A stretch of DNA of 64,000 nucleotides, taken from the NCBI RefSeq assembly GCF_004011835.1, contig NZ_RKLN01000001.1, forward strand, positions 434,001 through 498,000. Reading direction: 5' to 3'. Shown here piece by piece: positions 9,152-19,296 of this stretch. The notes beneath the pieces were generated by a model. That model saw only the letters and a list, made by a program, of their open reading frames with translations. It did not search any database and was not told the origin of the DNA. Positions within the stretch are counted from its first letter, which is position 1; the number at the start of each line of letters is the position of its first letter. Source of the DNA: Rhodococcus spongiicola. Lineage in GTDB: Bacteria > Actinomycetota > Actinomycetes > Mycobacteriales > Mycobacteriaceae. The position numbers and the translations under genes are program-made.

Positions 9152-9834
9152 GGCGTCCAGTAGGTCTGCCACGCCGCGGCGTCGAGCCCACCCCACGGGA
9201 CTCCGTCAGCGTGCGCTGCGGACTCGGTGGCCCGGATGTGTGCGACGAATCGCAATGTCGCCTTGCGCAGTTCGTCCTCCGCGCTGGTCGGTTCGCCCAG
9301 CCGCACCACCCGTAGCTCGTCGGGGACAAGATTGTCCGGCAGCCCGGCCTTGCGGGCCCGCGACATCACCTTCTCGGCCAGTGCCAGCGCGGGCTGCTCG
9401 AGTGCGATGCCGTCGACGCAGGATTCGCGCGCCTTCTCGGCGGCCTTGCGGACCTCCCATGCCCTCTCCTGCTCGGCGATGTCCACCGGTCCTGTGATGT
9501 CGTCGGCCAGGTGTGGGCTGCGGTGGGCCAACTTCGCGATGAGCGTGGCAGCCACGTCGTCGACCGTGAACTCCCCCGCCGCCTCCGCAATACGGGAATG
9601 AAAGAGCACTTGCAGCAACAGATCTCCGAGCTCCTCGCGAATCAACTCCGGATTCCCATCCTGGATCGCGTCGAGTAGCTCGTACGTCTCCTCGAGCAGG
9701 TAGGACCGTAGCGAGTCGTGGGTCTGTGTCACTTCCCAGCCACCGAAGCTCCACAGACGGTCCATCACCTCGACGGCCTCGACCAACGCGTCACCCAAGC
9801 GCCAGCCCTCAGGGCGCTCGTCTCCTGCGCTCAT
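9148..9834 (-). CDS. mazG: MazG nucleoside triphosphate pyrophosphohydrolase
   Basis: About 228 residues with one all-alpha MazG domain. The metal-binding EExxE pattern is in LLEETYELLDAI and the downstream acidic pair in REELGDLLLQVLFHS. MazG hydrolyses (d)NTPs, including damaged ones, to monophosphate and pyrophosphate, cleaning the nucleotide pool. Mycobacterial MazG is likewise one-domain with a long C-terminal part. ATG at 9834 is preferred; a TTG at 9843 would overlap the mfd stop by 3 bases. The 3' end overlaps the transglycosylase start by 4 bases. Sitting behind mfd, it fits a nucleotide-quality and repair cluster. Confidence 0.9.
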   Translation of the reverse strand: MSAGDERPEGWRLGDALVEAVEVMDRLWSFGGWEVTQTHDSLRSYLLEETYELLDAIQDGNPELIREELGDLLLQVLFHSRIAEAAGEFTVDDVAATLIAKLAHRSPHLADDITGPVDIAEQERAWEVRKAAEKARESCVDGIALEQPALALAEKVMSRARKAGLPDNLVPDELRVVRLGEPTSAEDELRKATLRFVAHIRATESAAHADGVPWGGLDAAAWQTYWTP

Positions 9835-9839
9835 CCGCG

Positions 9840-12800
9840 TCAAACCCCGGCCCGCATGCCGGTCGCGGTCACATCCACCGCTCCCGCGGCCTTGCCGTCG
9901 AGCGCGAGCAGCAGATCCGCGACGTACTGCAGCAACTCGACGTCACGCATCCGGCCGGCCCCGATGCCACCGGAGCCCGCGCGCGGCACCGGAAGCTGGA
10001 TCATTCCTGTCGTCGCACGATACTGGGCGCTGGGATAGATCCGCTTGAGCCGCAACTGTTTCGAGTCCGGCAAGGCCATCGGAGAGATCTTCAGCTGGGT
10101 ACCCGTCACGGCGACCTCCTCGACCCCGTATTCACGGCAGAGCAGGCGGAGTTTGGCGACGGACACCAGCCGGCCCACCTCCTGAGGCAGTGGGCCGTAC
10201 CGGTCGACCAACTCGTCGACCACGCTCACGACCGCGTCCGAATCGGTCGCGGCGGCCAGCTTACGGTACGCCTCGAGGCGCAGCCGATCACTCGCCACGT
10301 AGTCCGGCGGAATGTGCGCGTCCACCGGAAGATCGATGCGCACTTCCTTGGGCGCCTCCTCGGAGGTGATCGGACGACCGTCCGCGACGGCCCGGTACGC
10401 CTCGACGGCCTCCCCCACCAGACGCACGTACAGATCGAAGCCGACACCCGCGATGTGGCCGGACTGCTCCGCGCCGAGGACGTTGCCGGCGCCGCGAATC
10501 TCGAGGTCCTTCATCGCGACCGCCATTCCCGCACCCAGATCGGAGTTCTGCGAGATGGTCGCGAGCCGGTCGTAGGCGGTCTCGGTGAGCGGCGTCTCCG
10601 GCGGGTAGAGGAAGTAGGCGTAGCCGCGATCTCGGCTGCGTCCGACACGGCCTCGCAACTGGTGCAACTGGGACAACCCCAGAGAGTCGGCCCGCTCCAC
10701 GATGAGGGTGTTGGCGTTCGAGATGTCGAGGCCGGTCTCGACGATCGTCGTGCACACGAGCACGTCGAACTCGCGCTCCCAGAATCCCTGCACGGTCTTC
10801 TCGAGCGTGTCCTCGTTCATCTGTCCGTGCGCAACCACCACCCGAGCCTCGGGCACCAGATCGCGAATCCGCTTTGCCGCCTTGTCGATCGAGCTGACCC
10901 GATTGTGTACGTAGAAGACCTGGCCGTCCCGTAGCAGTTCTCGCCGGATCGCGGCCGCCACTTGCTTGTCGGAGTATCCGCCGACGTAGGTGAGGATCGG
11001 ATGCCGCTCCTCCGGCGGGGTCAGGATGGTCGACATCTCCCGGATGCCGGCCATGCTCATCTCCAGGGTGCGCGGGATCGGCGTCGCCGACATCGTGAGC
11101 ATGTCGACGTGGGTGCGCAGCGCCTTGATGTGTTCCTTGTGCTCGACACCGAAACGCTGTTCCTCGTCGACGATCACCAGCCCGAGGTCCTTCCAACCGA
11201 CACCGGTCTGCAGCAGGCGGTGGGTGCCGATGACGATGTCGACTTCACCCTCAGCCATCTGGGCGATGATCTCCTTGGACTCCGCCGCGTGGGTGAAGCG
11301 GGACAGGCCGCGCACCTTCACCGGGAACGACGCCATGCGCTCGGTGAACGTCTGCAGATGCTGCTGCGCAAGCAAGGTGGTCGGGACCAGCATCGCGACC
11401 TGTTTTCCGTCCTGGACGGCCTTGAACGCCGCGCGGACCGCAACCTCGGTCTTGCCGTAGCCGACGTCGCCGATGACGACGCGGTCCATCGGCACCGGCT
11501 TCTCCATGTCCGACTTGACCTCGTCGATCACGGTCAATTGGTCGTGTGTCTCGGTGAACGCAAACGCGTCCTCCATCTCCTTCTGCCACGGCGTGTCGGA
11601 TCCGAACGCGTGACCCGGCGCCGCTTGTCGGGCGGCATAGAGCTGCACGAGCTCCCCGGCGATCTCCCGAACAGCCTTGCGTGCCTTCCGTTTAGTGTTC
11701 TGCCAGTCCGACCCTCCGAGCTTGGACAGGGCCGGCATCTCGCCGCCGACGTAGCGGGACAGCTGATCCAGCGACTCCATCGGCACGAACAGTCGGTCAC
11801 CTGGCTGGCCGCGCTTGCTCGCCGAGTACTCGATCACCAGGTACTCGCGTCGAGCTCCGCCGACGGTCCGCTCGACCATCTCGACGAACCGGCCGATGCC
11901 GTGCTGATCGTGCACCACCATGTCGCCCGCGGTGAGCGCGAGCGGATCGACCTGATTGCGGCGCTTGGCCGGGAGTCGTTTCCCATCGCCCGCCCCGGCG
12001 ACACGGTTGCCGGTGAGATCGGTTTCGGTGACCACCACCAGTCCCGGCTCCGAGTCGGAACCGGCCAGGACGAAGCCGTCCTGCAGGGCGCCGCGCATCA
12101 CACCCACCTGGCCACGCGGCGGCTGCGCACCCGGTTCGAGCTGCGCCGCGGGCACATCGGCCTCGTGTATTCGCTCGATCACCCGCTGCGCGGTTCCCGC
12201 ACCTGCGACGACGACGACCGCGCGACCGCCGGTGGTCACATGGGCTCGCAGGGTCACGAACAGTTCGGCAAGTAGTTCGTCCGAGCCTCGGACCTGCGGT
12301 GCCGCAGTGACGGCCAGTTCCATCTGGTCGCCACTGCCGGATGCGAGCGGTGTCATCGTCCACCACGGCTGCCCCTGCGCCTGGGCCGACTCGTGAACCT
12401 GGCGCAGGGACCGGTATGCCGAGGCCCCGAGATCGATTCCGGCGCCGAGCGTGGATGTGTCCACGGGCGCGGCTGCGCCCATCGACGCGGCAGTCCACGA
12501 CGCCTCGAGGAACTCCAGCCCGGTTCGGACGAGATCGGTCGCGCGGGTCCGGATCTTCTCGGGATCGCACAGCAAGACGTGCGTCGACGATGGAAGGACG
12601 TCGGTGAGGAGCTGCAGTTCTCCGGGGCGGACCACCGGCAGGAGCGCCTCCATGCCCTCGACGGGGATGCCGGCGGACATCTTGTCGAGCATCTCCACCA
12701 GGGAGGCGTCCGCCGGGTTGTCGGCCGCCAGCTGGGCCGCCCGGTCCCGCACGTCGCCGGTGAGCAGCAACTCCCGGCACGGGGGTGCGATGACGGTACC

Positions 12801-13493
12801 CACCTCGATCTCGGGCAACGATCGCTGATCGGCGACCGAGAAGGCACGCAGCTCGCTGACCTCGTCACCCCAGAACTCCACACGAACCGGGTGATCGGCG
12901 GTAGGCGGGAAGAGATCGAGGATGCCGCCCCGAACGGCGAACTCTCCCCGCTTCCCGACCATGTCGACGCGCGTGTAAGCCAGTTCCGCGAGCCGCTGGA
13001 TCAACCCCTCGAAGTCGAGTTCGCTTCCGACGCTCAGCACCACCGGGTCGATCTCGCCGAGCGCGGGGGCCATCGGCTGGACCAGAGAACGCACCGTCGT
13101 CACGATCACCTGCAACGGCGGGCCGTACAGCCGGTCGTCGGGGCGTGCCAATCTGCGGAGTACCTCGAGCCGGCGTCCGACGGTGTCGGCGCTCGGAGAC
13201 AGTCGCTCGTGCGGCAGCGTCTCCCACGACGGGAAATGCGCGACGCCGGCGCCGAGCATCTCTTGCAGCTCGGTAGTCAGATCGTCCGATTCCCGTCCGG
13301 TGGCCGTCACCACGAGCAGCTGGGCATGTTCGGCCAACGCCGCAGCGACAAGGGCGCGTGCGGGTTGCGGTGCAACGATGTCGACGTCGGTGCGTCCGAC
13401 CGCGTCGGCGATCCCGGCGAAGGCGCTGTGCTCCAGCGCCGTCTTCGCCAGTCCTTCGAGGGGGGTATCTGCTGCGGACGGCAGGGAAGTCAA
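9840..13493 (-). CDS. mfd: Transcription-repair coupling factor Mfd
   Basis: A 1217-residue DNA translocase that removes stalled RNA polymerase and recruits UvrA. In order: a UvrB-like damage-recognition module (about 30-350), the RNA polymerase-interacting CarD-like domain (about 500-570, [16 protein letters not shown]), the helicase core with Walker [14 protein letters not shown] near 675, the DEEQ box near 775 and [12 protein letters not shown], a second RecA domain with QLRGRVGRS, and the TRCF C-terminal domain. The length is normal for the family. It stands between the TetR gene and mazG, as in mycobacteria. Confidence 0.97.
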   Translation of the reverse strand: MTSLPSAADTPLEGLAKTALEHSAFAGIADAVGRTDVDIVAPQPARALVAAALAEHAQLLVVTATGRESDDLTTELQEMLGAGVAHFPSWETLPHERLSPSADTVGRRLEVLRRLARPDDRLYGPPLQVIVTTVRSLVQPMAPALGEIDPVVLSVGSELDFEGLIQRLAELAYTRVDMVGKRGEFAVRGGILDLFPPTADHPVRVEFWGDEVSELRAFSVADQRSLPEIEVGTVIAPPCRELLLTGDVRDRAAQLAADNPADASLVEMLDKMSAGIPVEGMEALLPVVRPGELQLLTDVLPSSTHVLLCDPEKIRTRATDLVRTGLEFLEASWTAASMGAAAPVDTSTLGAGIDLGASAYRSLRQVHESAQAQGQPWWTMTPLASGSGDQMELAVTAAPQVRGSDELLAELFVTLRAHVTTGGRAVVVVAGAGTAQRVIERIHEADVPAAQLEPGAQPPRGQVGVMRGALQDGFVLAGSDSEPGLVVVTETDLTGNRVAGAGDGKRLPAKRRNQVDPLALTAGDMVVHDQHGIGRFVEMVERTVGGARREYLVIEYSASKRGQPGDRLFVPMESLDQLSRYVGGEMPALSKLGGSDWQNTKRKARKAVREIAGELVQLYAARQAAPGHAFGSDTPWQKEMEDAFAFTETHDQLTVIDEVKSDMEKPVPMDRVVIGDVGYGKTEVAVRAAFKAVQDGKQVAMLVPTTLLAQQHLQTFTERMASFPVKVRGLSRFTHAAESKEIIAQMAEGEVDIVIGTHRLLQTGVGWKDLGLVIVDEEQRFGVEHKEHIKALRTHVDMLTMSATPIPRTLEMSMAGIREMSTILTPPEERHPILTYVGGYSDKQVAAAIRRELLRDGQVFYVHNRVSSIDKAAKRIRDLVPEARVVVAHGQMNEDTLEKTVQGFWEREFDVLVCTTIVETGLDISNANTLIVERADSLGLSQLHQLRGRVGRSRDRGYAYFLYPPETPLTETAYDRLATISQNSDLGAGMAVAMKDLEIRGAGNVLGAEQSGHIAGVGFDLYVRLVGEAVEAYRAVADGRPITSEEAPKEVRIDLPVDAHIPPDYVASDRLRLEAYRKLAAATDSDAVVSVVDELVDRYGPLPQEVGRLVSVAKLRLLCREYGVEEVAVTGTQLKISPMALPDSKQLRLKRIYPSAQYRATTGMIQLPVPRAGSGGIGAGRMRDVELLQYVADLLLALDGKAAGAVDVTATGMRAGV

Positions 13494-13731
13494 GAACGCA
13501 CTCCTGAGCGGTGACGACGAACTGCTGGCGAACGGCTCGGGGCGCGGACGAGCAGCGGTAGCGGGCGCGCGCCAGCCTAGTCGATTCTATGCGCATCCCG
13601 GCTCGGGGACGTGCGGCCCAAAGCCCTACTGAACAGACAGTTTCGGATGGCTCGGGCGGCAAGCTCGCCCGTCGTCGACGACGGCCGGGGCCCAACCCGT
13701 TCTCGGGCCGACCGCATGGTCACCGAACGCC

Positions 13732-14373
13732 CTATCCGCCGAGTTGCGGATCCGCCTCGAGGTTCGTCAGGCCGTTCCAGCACAGGTTCACGAGATGGGC
13801 GGCCACGACCTCCTTCGACGGAGCTCTCTCGTCGAGCCACCATGTCGCCGTGGTGGCGACCATCCCGACGAGCGCCTGCGCATACAGCGGCGCGAGTTCG
13901 GGATCGAAACCGCGGCGTTCGAAGTCACCGGCGAGGATGTGTCCCACCTGCCGGACCGCCTCGTTGAGCAGACTCGAGTAAGTGCCCTCGTCGGCGGTGA
14001 CCGGCGAATCGCGCACCAGGATCCGGAAACCGTCGGTGCGCTCATCGACGTAGGTCAACAGGGCCAGCGCCACTCGTTCGATCCTGATCCGTGACCGGTT
14101 CTGCGTCAGTGACGACGTGACCATCTCGAGCAGCTTCGACATCTCTCGGTCGACGACGACGGCGTAGAGCCCCTCCTTGCCGCCGAAGTGCTCGTAGACC
14201 ACAGGCTTGGAGACCTGCGCGCGGGCGGCGATCTCCTCGATCGAGGTAGCCTCGTAACCGCGTTCGGCGAACAGCGCTCGTCCGATCTCGATCAGCTGTT
14301 CACGCCGCTGCGTCCCGGTCATCCGGATGCGAGGAGATCGTTCGGGATTGCTGGACTCCCTTGGTCGCGACAC
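13732..14373 (-). CDS. TetR family regulator
   Basis: A 213-residue regulator. The N-terminal helix-turn-helix spans about 22-66 (QLIEIGRALFAERGYEATSI, IEEIAARAQVSKPVVYEHFG); the C-terminal ligand/dimer domain (80-210) is of an uncharacterised TetR type. It lies directly upstream of mfd on the same strand, 238 bases away, and matches Rv1019, reported to be an autoregulator in mycobacteria (from memory). The GTG start at 14373 has AAGGGAC upstream at a long spacing. I see no clear operator, and nothing else of note in 13494-13731. Confidence 0.85.
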   Translation of the reverse strand: MSRPRESSNPERSPRIRMTGTQRREQLIEIGRALFAERGYEATSIEEIAARAQVSKPVVYEHFGGKEGLYAVVVDREMSKLLEMVTSSLTQNRSRIRIERVALALLTYVDERTDGFRILVRDSPVTADEGTYSSLLNEAVRQVGHILAGDFERRGFDPELAPLYAQALVGMVATTATWWLDERAPSKEVVAAHLVNLCWNGLTNLEADPQLGG

Positions 14374-14495
14374 TCGCGGTGACCGTCCCTTCCGACACTC
14401 CGCAGCTTCAATTTCCCGAGCAGTTCGACGCGTGGGGCGCCGGCATGCGAGTATCGTTCCCGCGACCCTCGAGCGCCAGCTCGTCGGCGCAGCGT

Positions 14496-14566
14496 TCCGC
14501 CGTAGTGTAATGGCAGCACCTCTGATTTTGGTTCAGATAGTTCAGGTTCGAGTCCTGGCGGCGGAG
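14496..14566 (+). tRNA. tRNA-Gln (UUG)
   Basis: A 71-base cloverleaf: acceptor TCCGCCG / CGGCGGA with discriminator G, D arm from TAGTGTAATGGCAGCA, anticodon stem TCTGA / TCAGA with loop UUUUGGU giving anticodon UUG, and T arm with GGTTCGAGTCC. The A-free start (U1) is usual for tRNA-Gln. CCA is not encoded. It lies between the TetR gene and glmU. Confidence 0.93.
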
Positions 14567-14625
14567 CTCCCCGGTCCACCGGTTGTGATTCCCACCACGC
14601 ATACCAAACCTGACGGTCTGAACCC

Positions 14626-14642
14626 GTTAACTCTCCGTTAAC
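14626..14642. promoter_or_regulatory. GTTAAC-N5-GTTAAC dyad upstream of glmU
   Basis: Two GTTAAC copies, each self-complementary, are separated by 5 bases, giving an inverted repeat about 130 bases before the glmU ATG and 60 bases after tRNA-Gln. It could be an operator or part of the glmU-prs promoter. No regulator is evident nearby. Confidence 0.3.
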
Positions 14643-14772
14643 TTGCGAATCAGCGCAGCTGGTCTCGGGCTTATTGTCGTGGCGGGACCACCTCGCGATA
14701 ATCTTTCACCAGAACGCGCGACGAGTCCGGCCGCCCGAGCAGCCAAGCCTAAATAGACCTCGAGGGAGCTTC

Positions 14773-16251
14773 ATGCCACTGCAGACCGCCGTCATCGTCC
14801 TCGCAGCCGGTGCCGGGACGCGAATGCGGTCGAAGACCCCCAAGGTTCTGCACACTCTGGCCGGCCGATCGATGCTCGCCCACTCGCTGTATGCCGCAGT
14901 CGCGATCGAGCCCACCGAACTCGTGACGGTCATCGGTCACGACCGGGACTCCGTCGGCGCGGCGGTCGACGAGGTCGCTAAGGATCTCGAGTATGCGATC
15001 TCCTCCGCCGTCCAGCACGAGCAGAACGGCACGGGGCACGCCGTCGGCTGCGGGTTGAGCTCACTGCCCGACGATTTCGACGGCACGGTTCTGGTGACCT
15101 CGGCCGACGTTCCACTGCTCGACGCGGATACCCTGCGCGCACTGATCGACACCCACACCGCAGCACCGGCCGCCGCGGTGACCGTTCTCACCACCACTGC
15201 GTCCGACCCCACGGGGTACGGGCGGGTCTTGCGTACCACCGACGGCGAGGTCGCCGCGATCGTCGAGCAGGCCGACGCCACCGACTCGCAGGTCGCGATC
15301 ACCGAGGTCAACTCCGGTGTGTACGCCTTCGACGCCGCCACGCTCCGCGCTGCGTTGTCGTCCCTCAGCGCCGACAACGCGCAGGGCGAGCTGTACCTCA
15401 CCGACGTCATCGCGATCGCCCGGCAGGCCGGGAAAACCGTTCGGGCACAGCACATCGCCGACGAACTCTCGGTTGCGGGCGCGAACGACCGGGTCCAGCT
15501 GTCCGTGCTGGCGGGCGAACTGAATCGTCGGATCCTCGAACGGCACATGCGCGCCGGCGTCACCGTCGACGACCCGTCGAGCACGTGGATCGACGTCGAT
15601 GTCAGGATCGACCGCGACGTCACATTACGTCCAGGCGTGCAGTTGCGTGGCGCCACGAGCATCGGCGAGGACGCCGTGATCGGTCCCGACACGACGCTCA
15701 CCGATGTCACCGTCGGCGAGGGTGCCTCGGTGATCCGTACTCACGGCGAGGGCGCCGTCGTTGGACCCGCGGCGACCGTCGGGCCCTACACATACCTGCG
15801 GCCGGGCACCGTCTTGGGCGCGTCCGGCAAGCTCGGTGCCTTCGTCGAGACCAAGAACACCGACATCGGCGCGCATTCGAAGGTCCCGCACCTCACCTAC
15901 GTCGGTGACGCGACCATCGGTGAGCACAGCAACATCGGAGCATCCAGCGTTTTCGTCAATTATGACGGTGTGAACAAGAGTCGCACCGTCGTCGGTTCGC
16001 ATGTGCGGACCGGATCCGACACCATGTTCGTCGCCCCGGTCCATGTCGGTGACGGCGCCTATACGGGCGCAGGCACCGTCCTGCGCACCGACGTGCCACC
16101 GGGGGCGCTCGCAGTCTCGAGCGGCAAGCAGAGCAACATCGAGGGTTGGGTCCAGCGCAACAGGCCCGGCACTCCTGCTGCCGAGGCTGCGCAGCGAGCA
16201 CTTCAGCAAGAAACCGACCGGCGAGAACCGAAGGATGGCGAAGACCAGTGA
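14773..16251 (+). CDS. glmU: Bifunctional GlmU (acetyltransferase / uridyltransferase)
   Basis: A 492-residue enzyme that makes UDP-GlcNAc from glucosamine-1-phosphate for peptidoglycan and arabinogalactan linkage. The N-terminal pyrophosphorylase starts with [18 protein letters not shown], and the C-terminal left-handed beta-helix (about 255-460) shows hexapeptide repeats and the active-site region [21 protein letters not shown] Ser/Pro-rich tail follows. ATG at 14773 has AGGGAG upstream; a longer frame begins at 14674 but lacks homology. The stop overlaps the prs GTG by 4 bases, coupling the two genes. Confidence 0.97.
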   Translation: MPLQTAVIVLAAGAGTRMRSKTPKVLHTLAGRSMLAHSLYAAVAIEPTELVTVIGHDRDSVGAAVDEVAKDLEYAISSAVQHEQNGTGHAVGCGLSSLPDDFDGTVLVTSADVPLLDADTLRALIDTHTAAPAAAVTVLTTTASDPTGYGRVLRTTDGEVAAIVEQADATDSQVAITEVNSGVYAFDAATLRAALSSLSADNAQGELYLTDVIAIARQAGKTVRAQHIADELSVAGANDRVQLSVLAGELNRRILERHMRAGVTVDDPSSTWIDVDVRIDRDVTLRPGVQLRGATSIGEDAVIGPDTTLTDVTVGEGASVIRTHGEGAVVGPAATVGPYTYLRPGTVLGASGKLGAFVETKNTDIGAHSKVPHLTYVGDATIGEHSNIGASSVFVNYDGVNKSRTVVGSHVRTGSDTMFVAPVHVGDGAYTGAGTVLRTDVPPGALAVSSGKQSNIEGWVQRNRPGTPAAEAAQRALQQETDRREPKDGEDQ

Positions 16252-17228
16252 GCGCGATATCCAGCGACGTGCAGAAGAACTTGATGCTCTTCTCCGGCCG
16301 CGCACACCCCGAACTGGCCGAGCAGGTGGCCAAGGAACTGGACATCCAGGTCACGCCGCAATCGGCTCGTGACTTCGCCAACGGCGAGATCTTCGTCCGG
16401 TTCGAAGAATCGGTGCGAGGTTCGGACGCGTTCGTGCTGCAGAGCCACCCGGCGCCCCTGAATCAATGGGTGATGGAGCAGCTGATCATGATCGACGCGC
16501 TCAAGCGTGGATCCGCCAAGCGCATCACCGCGATCCTGCCGTTCTACCCGTACGCCCGCCAGGACAAGAAGCACCGCGGTCGCGAGCCGATCTCGGCTCG
16601 TCTCATCGCCGACCTCCTGAAGACCGCCGGCGCCGACCGCATCATCACCGTCGACCTGCACACCGATCAGATCCAGGGCTTCTTCGACGGCCCGGTCGAC
16701 CACATGCACGCCCTGGGCCAGCTGGCACAGTACGTCCGCGAGAACTACGGCACCGAGAACATCTGTGTCGTCTCCCCCGACGCGGGCCGCGTGAAGGTCG
16801 CCGAGAAGTGGGCCGACGCCCTCGACGGCGCACCGCTGGCGTTCGTGCACAAGACTCGTGATCCGCTGGTTCCGAACCAGGTCAAGTCGAACCGCGTCGT
16901 CGGTGACGTCAGCGGTCGCACCTGCGTGCTCATCGACGACATGATCGACACCGGCGGCACCATCGCGGGTGCCGTCGAGATTCTCAAGAACGCCGGCGCC
17001 GGCGACGTCGTCATCGCCACCACGCACGGCGTGTTCTCTCACCCGGCCTCCGAGCGCCTCGCGAACTGCGGCGCCAAGGAGGTCATCACGACCAACACGC
17101 TGCCGATCCCCGAGGAGAAGCGGTTCCCGACGCTGACGGTGCTGTCCATCGCGCCGCTCCTGGCTCGCACCATCCAGGAAGTCTTCGAGAACGGCTCGGT
17201 GACGTCCCTCTTCAACGGGATCGCCTAG
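16248..17228 (+). CDS. prs: Ribose-phosphate pyrophosphokinase
   Basis: A 326-residue PRPP synthase, converting ribose-5-phosphate and ATP to PRPP for nucleotide, His, Trp, NAD and, in this group, arabinan precursor synthesis. Visible are the flexible-loop region [18 protein letters not shown], the metal-binding [12 protein letters not shown] and the PRPP-binding loop [13 protein letters not shown]. The GTG start overlaps the glmU stop (GTGA). A strong terminator follows at 17240-17279. Confidence 0.97.
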   Translation: MSAISSDVQKNLMLFSGRAHPELAEQVAKELDIQVTPQSARDFANGEIFVRFEESVRGSDAFVLQSHPAPLNQWVMEQLIMIDALKRGSAKRITAILPFYPYARQDKKHRGREPISARLIADLLKTAGADRIITVDLHTDQIQGFFDGPVDHMHALGQLAQYVRENYGTENICVVSPDAGRVKVAEKWADALDGAPLAFVHKTRDPLVPNQVKSNRVVGDVSGRTCVLIDDMIDTGGTIAGAVEILKNAGAGDVVIATTHGVFSHPASERLANCGAKEVITTNTLPIPEEKRFPTLTVLSIAPLLARTIQEVFENGSVTSLFNGIA

Positions 17229-17239
17229 ATCGTTACTGC

Positions 17240-17279
17240 GCCCGTGCCCCGTTCACCCTCGGGCGAACGGGGCACGGGC
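17240..17279. terminator. Terminator after prs
   Basis: A 15-bp perfect stem (GCCCGTGCCCCGTTC / GAACGGGGCACGGGC) around a 10-base loop begins 11 bases after the prs stop and ends 14 bases before the DUF2461 start. It has no long T-run, as is common in high-GC actinobacteria. Confidence 0.75.
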
Positions 17280-17293
17280 GTAGTGTTTGCGAC

Positions 17294-17929
17294 GTGTTCT
17301 CCGGGTTCCCGACCGCCGCACTCGACTTCTACGAGGATCTCGAGGCCGACAACAGCAAGGCCTTCTGGACCTCCCACAAGTCGATCTACGACTCCGACGT
17401 GCGCGCACCGATGGTCGAGTTGCTCGCCGAACTCGAACCGGAGTTCGGGCCCGGCAAAGTCTTTCGTCCCTATCGGGACGTACGGTTCTCAAAGGACAAG
17501 TCGCCCTACAAGACCCACCAGGGAGGGTTTGTCGAGACGTGCCCAGGTGTCGGGTTCTACGTCCAGGTCGACGCCTCCGGGATGTTCGTGGCCGGGGGCT
17601 ACTACGCTCACACCCCGGAGCAACTCGCGCGCTATCGGGAGGCCGTCGACGACGAGCGCCGCGGTCGCGCTCTGCAGCGGATCGTCCGCAAGCTCGAATC
17701 GGCGGACTACGACATCGGTGGCGACCGTCTCGCCACGCGCCCGCGAGGTGTGGCACCGGACCATCCGCGCATCGAGCTGCTCCGGCATCGCTCGTTGACG
17801 GCGGGATCGAATCTGGGTTGCCCCGACTGGCTCGCCACCGCCGACGCGGCCGCCCACGTGCGGCTCGCCTGGCGCGATATGCGCCCCCTCATCGACTGGT
17901 TGACCGACGTCTTCGGCGATCGCGAGTGA
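17294..17929 (+). CDS. DUF2461 (TIGR02453) protein
   Basis: A 211-residue protein of the DUF2461 family. Family hallmarks present are the N-terminal FPTAALDFYEDLEADNSKAFW, RPYRDVRFSKDKSPYKTH, and the central GFYVQVDASGMFVAGGYY. No enzyme activity is established to my knowledge. GTG at 17294 directly follows the prs terminator. It seems to be a single gene; the next gene starts 130 bases later. Confidence 0.85.
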   Translation: MFSGFPTAALDFYEDLEADNSKAFWTSHKSIYDSDVRAPMVELLAELEPEFGPGKVFRPYRDVRFSKDKSPYKTHQGGFVETCPGVGFYVQVDASGMFVAGGYYAHTPEQLARYREAVDDERRGRALQRIVRKLESADYDIGGDRLATRPRGVAPDHPRIELLRHRSLTAGSNLGCPDWLATADAAAHVRLAWRDMRPLIDWLTDVFGDRE

Positions 17930-18059
17930 GAACAGCGCCGAGCGCAGAACTCATGCGGCACAAGACTTTGCCGCTACTGGCCGGTAGCCGTCATGAATTT
18001 GATCACCCCCGACGAGGAAATCGGGACCTCGATGTGGCCAGGCATGAACCGGTGCCCTA

Positions 18060-18788
18060 TTGTGGCTCGTCGTGATCGACGCTCAGCCCCGGGACGCAAG
18101 CTCTGAAATCTCGAACACCCAATCAGTTCGCCGGTGGACTCCCGGGTCTTGTGTGTGGTGCGGAAGCGACGAATCGATCGACTTGTTCCGCAACGAGCCG
18201 CGCTGTAGCACGTGCCGCGAGCAGGAGAGCGTCATCGACGCGGCGCGCAAGTTCATGGGTATGTACGGTCTCCGCCCGATCGGTGGCACGTTGCAGTCCG
18301 ACGACGAGGAGGAGCGCGAGTGGCGTGTTGCGGCCCGTGACGCGCGCTCAGCCCTCAATCAGATCCGCCTCGCCGAGCCCCCGGACCCGGCGATCGTCCG
18401 CAAGTCGCTGCGTCCCAAAGCCGCTCACATCGTGTCCGCGATCGAGACCGAGTCGGCTCCGGCAAGCAAAGCCCCGGCCGGCAAGGCCCCGGTCAACAAA
18501 GCCCCGGCGACGCGTCCCCGCACGAAGCCGACCAAACCTGCTCCCGCGCCGACCGCCGCCGTCGCACCCGCGAACCTGCCGGACCTCGCAGCCCTCGAGG
18601 AGCGTGTGACCGGCCTGCTCGACCAGCTCACCAAGGTCGACGCGCAGATCGAGCTCGCCGAGGCCGCGCAGGGTCTTGCCGCGCGCGCACGCCTCGACGA
18701 CCTGGGCCGCCAGAAGGCCTCGATCCTCCGCACTCTCGCCGCCCTCGAGAAGGCGCGCCGGAGCTCGGGTACGCAGGGCGCGAGTTGA
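18060..18788 (+). CDS. Zinc-ribbon and coiled-coil protein of unknown function
   Basis: Up to 242 residues. Near the N-terminus is a likely zinc ribbon, CVWC-x14-CSTC (about 31-52), followed by a helical stretch, a linker rich in Ala, Pro and Lys (about 138-175, with repeats like KAPA.KAPV.KAPA) and a C-terminal coiled coil (about 180-235, LEERVTGLLDQLTKVDAQIE). I do not recognise a family. The start is unclear: TTG 18060 or GTG 18072, both without a good ribosome site. The next gene begins one base after the stop, so they probably form an operon. The protein at 35609-36505 has a similar layout in reverse order. Confidence 0.6.
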   Translation: MWLVVIDAQPRDASSEISNTQSVRRWTPGSCVWCGSDESIDLFRNEPRCSTCREQESVIDAARKFMGMYGLRPIGGTLQSDDEEEREWRVAARDARSALNQIRLAEPPDPAIVRKSLRPKAAHIVSAIETESAPASKAPAGKAPVNKAPATRPRTKPTKPAPAPTAAVAPANLPDLAALEERVTGLLDQLTKVDAQIELAEAAQGLAARARLDDLGRQKASILRTLAALEKARRSSGTQGAS

Positions 18789-18789
18789 G

Positions 18790-19278
18790 ATGTTCGTCCG
18801 TGACGCCCTGATCAGCGATCTGCCCGAGATCCTCGAGATCCACAACGAAGCGGTCGCCAACTCGACAGCGATCTGGGACGAAACCCCCACCGACATCGAC
18901 GAACGGCGACAGTGGTTCCACGACCGCCACGCGAACGGGTTCCCGATCCTGGTCGCCGACATCGACGGCCACGTCGCAGGGTACGCAACGTACGGGGTGT
19001 GGCGCGCGAAGAGCGGTTACCGCTACACCGTCGAGAACTCGGTGTACGTGCACGTCGACTACCACCGCCGGGGTGTCGCGACGGCCCTGATGACCGCGTT
19101 GATCGAGCGGGCCCGTGCCGGTCACCTACACGTGATCGTCGCGAGCATCGAGTCGTCGAACACCACTTCGATCGCGCTGCACGAGCGTTTCGGCTTCCGG
19201 GTCGTCGCGCAGATGCCCGAGGTCGGTCAAAAGTTCGGCCGCTGGATGGACATGACGTTCATGCAGCTGATTCTCTGA
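18790..19278 (+). CDS. GNAT acetyltransferase, phosphinothricin/methionine-sulfoximine type
   Basis: A 162-residue GCN5-related N-acetyltransferase. The acetyl-CoA loop is YHRRGVATALMTALIERARA, preceded by ENSVYVHVDYHRRG; the N-terminus (IHNEAVANSTAIWDETPTDI) and NTTSIALHERFGFRVV fit the PAT/MddA (YncA) group, which acetylates methionine sulfoximine, methionine sulfone or phosphinothricin. It detoxifies glutamine synthetase inhibitors; the exact substrate is inferred. ATG at 18790 lies immediately behind the previous stop. Confidence 0.85.
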   Translation: MFVRDALISDLPEILEIHNEAVANSTAIWDETPTDIDERRQWFHDRHANGFPILVADIDGHVAGYATYGVWRAKSGYRYTVENSVYVHVDYHRRGVATALMTALIERARAGHLHVIVASIESSNTTSIALHERFGFRVVAQMPEVGQKFGRWMDMTFMQLIL

Positions 19279-19296
19279 CCAGCCTCGGCGAGCGGA

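Noticed and set aside
10962-12275. Long plus-strand frames opposite mfd
   Set aside because: Low-complexity Arg/His/Asp-rich translation typical of antisense frames in high-GC genes.
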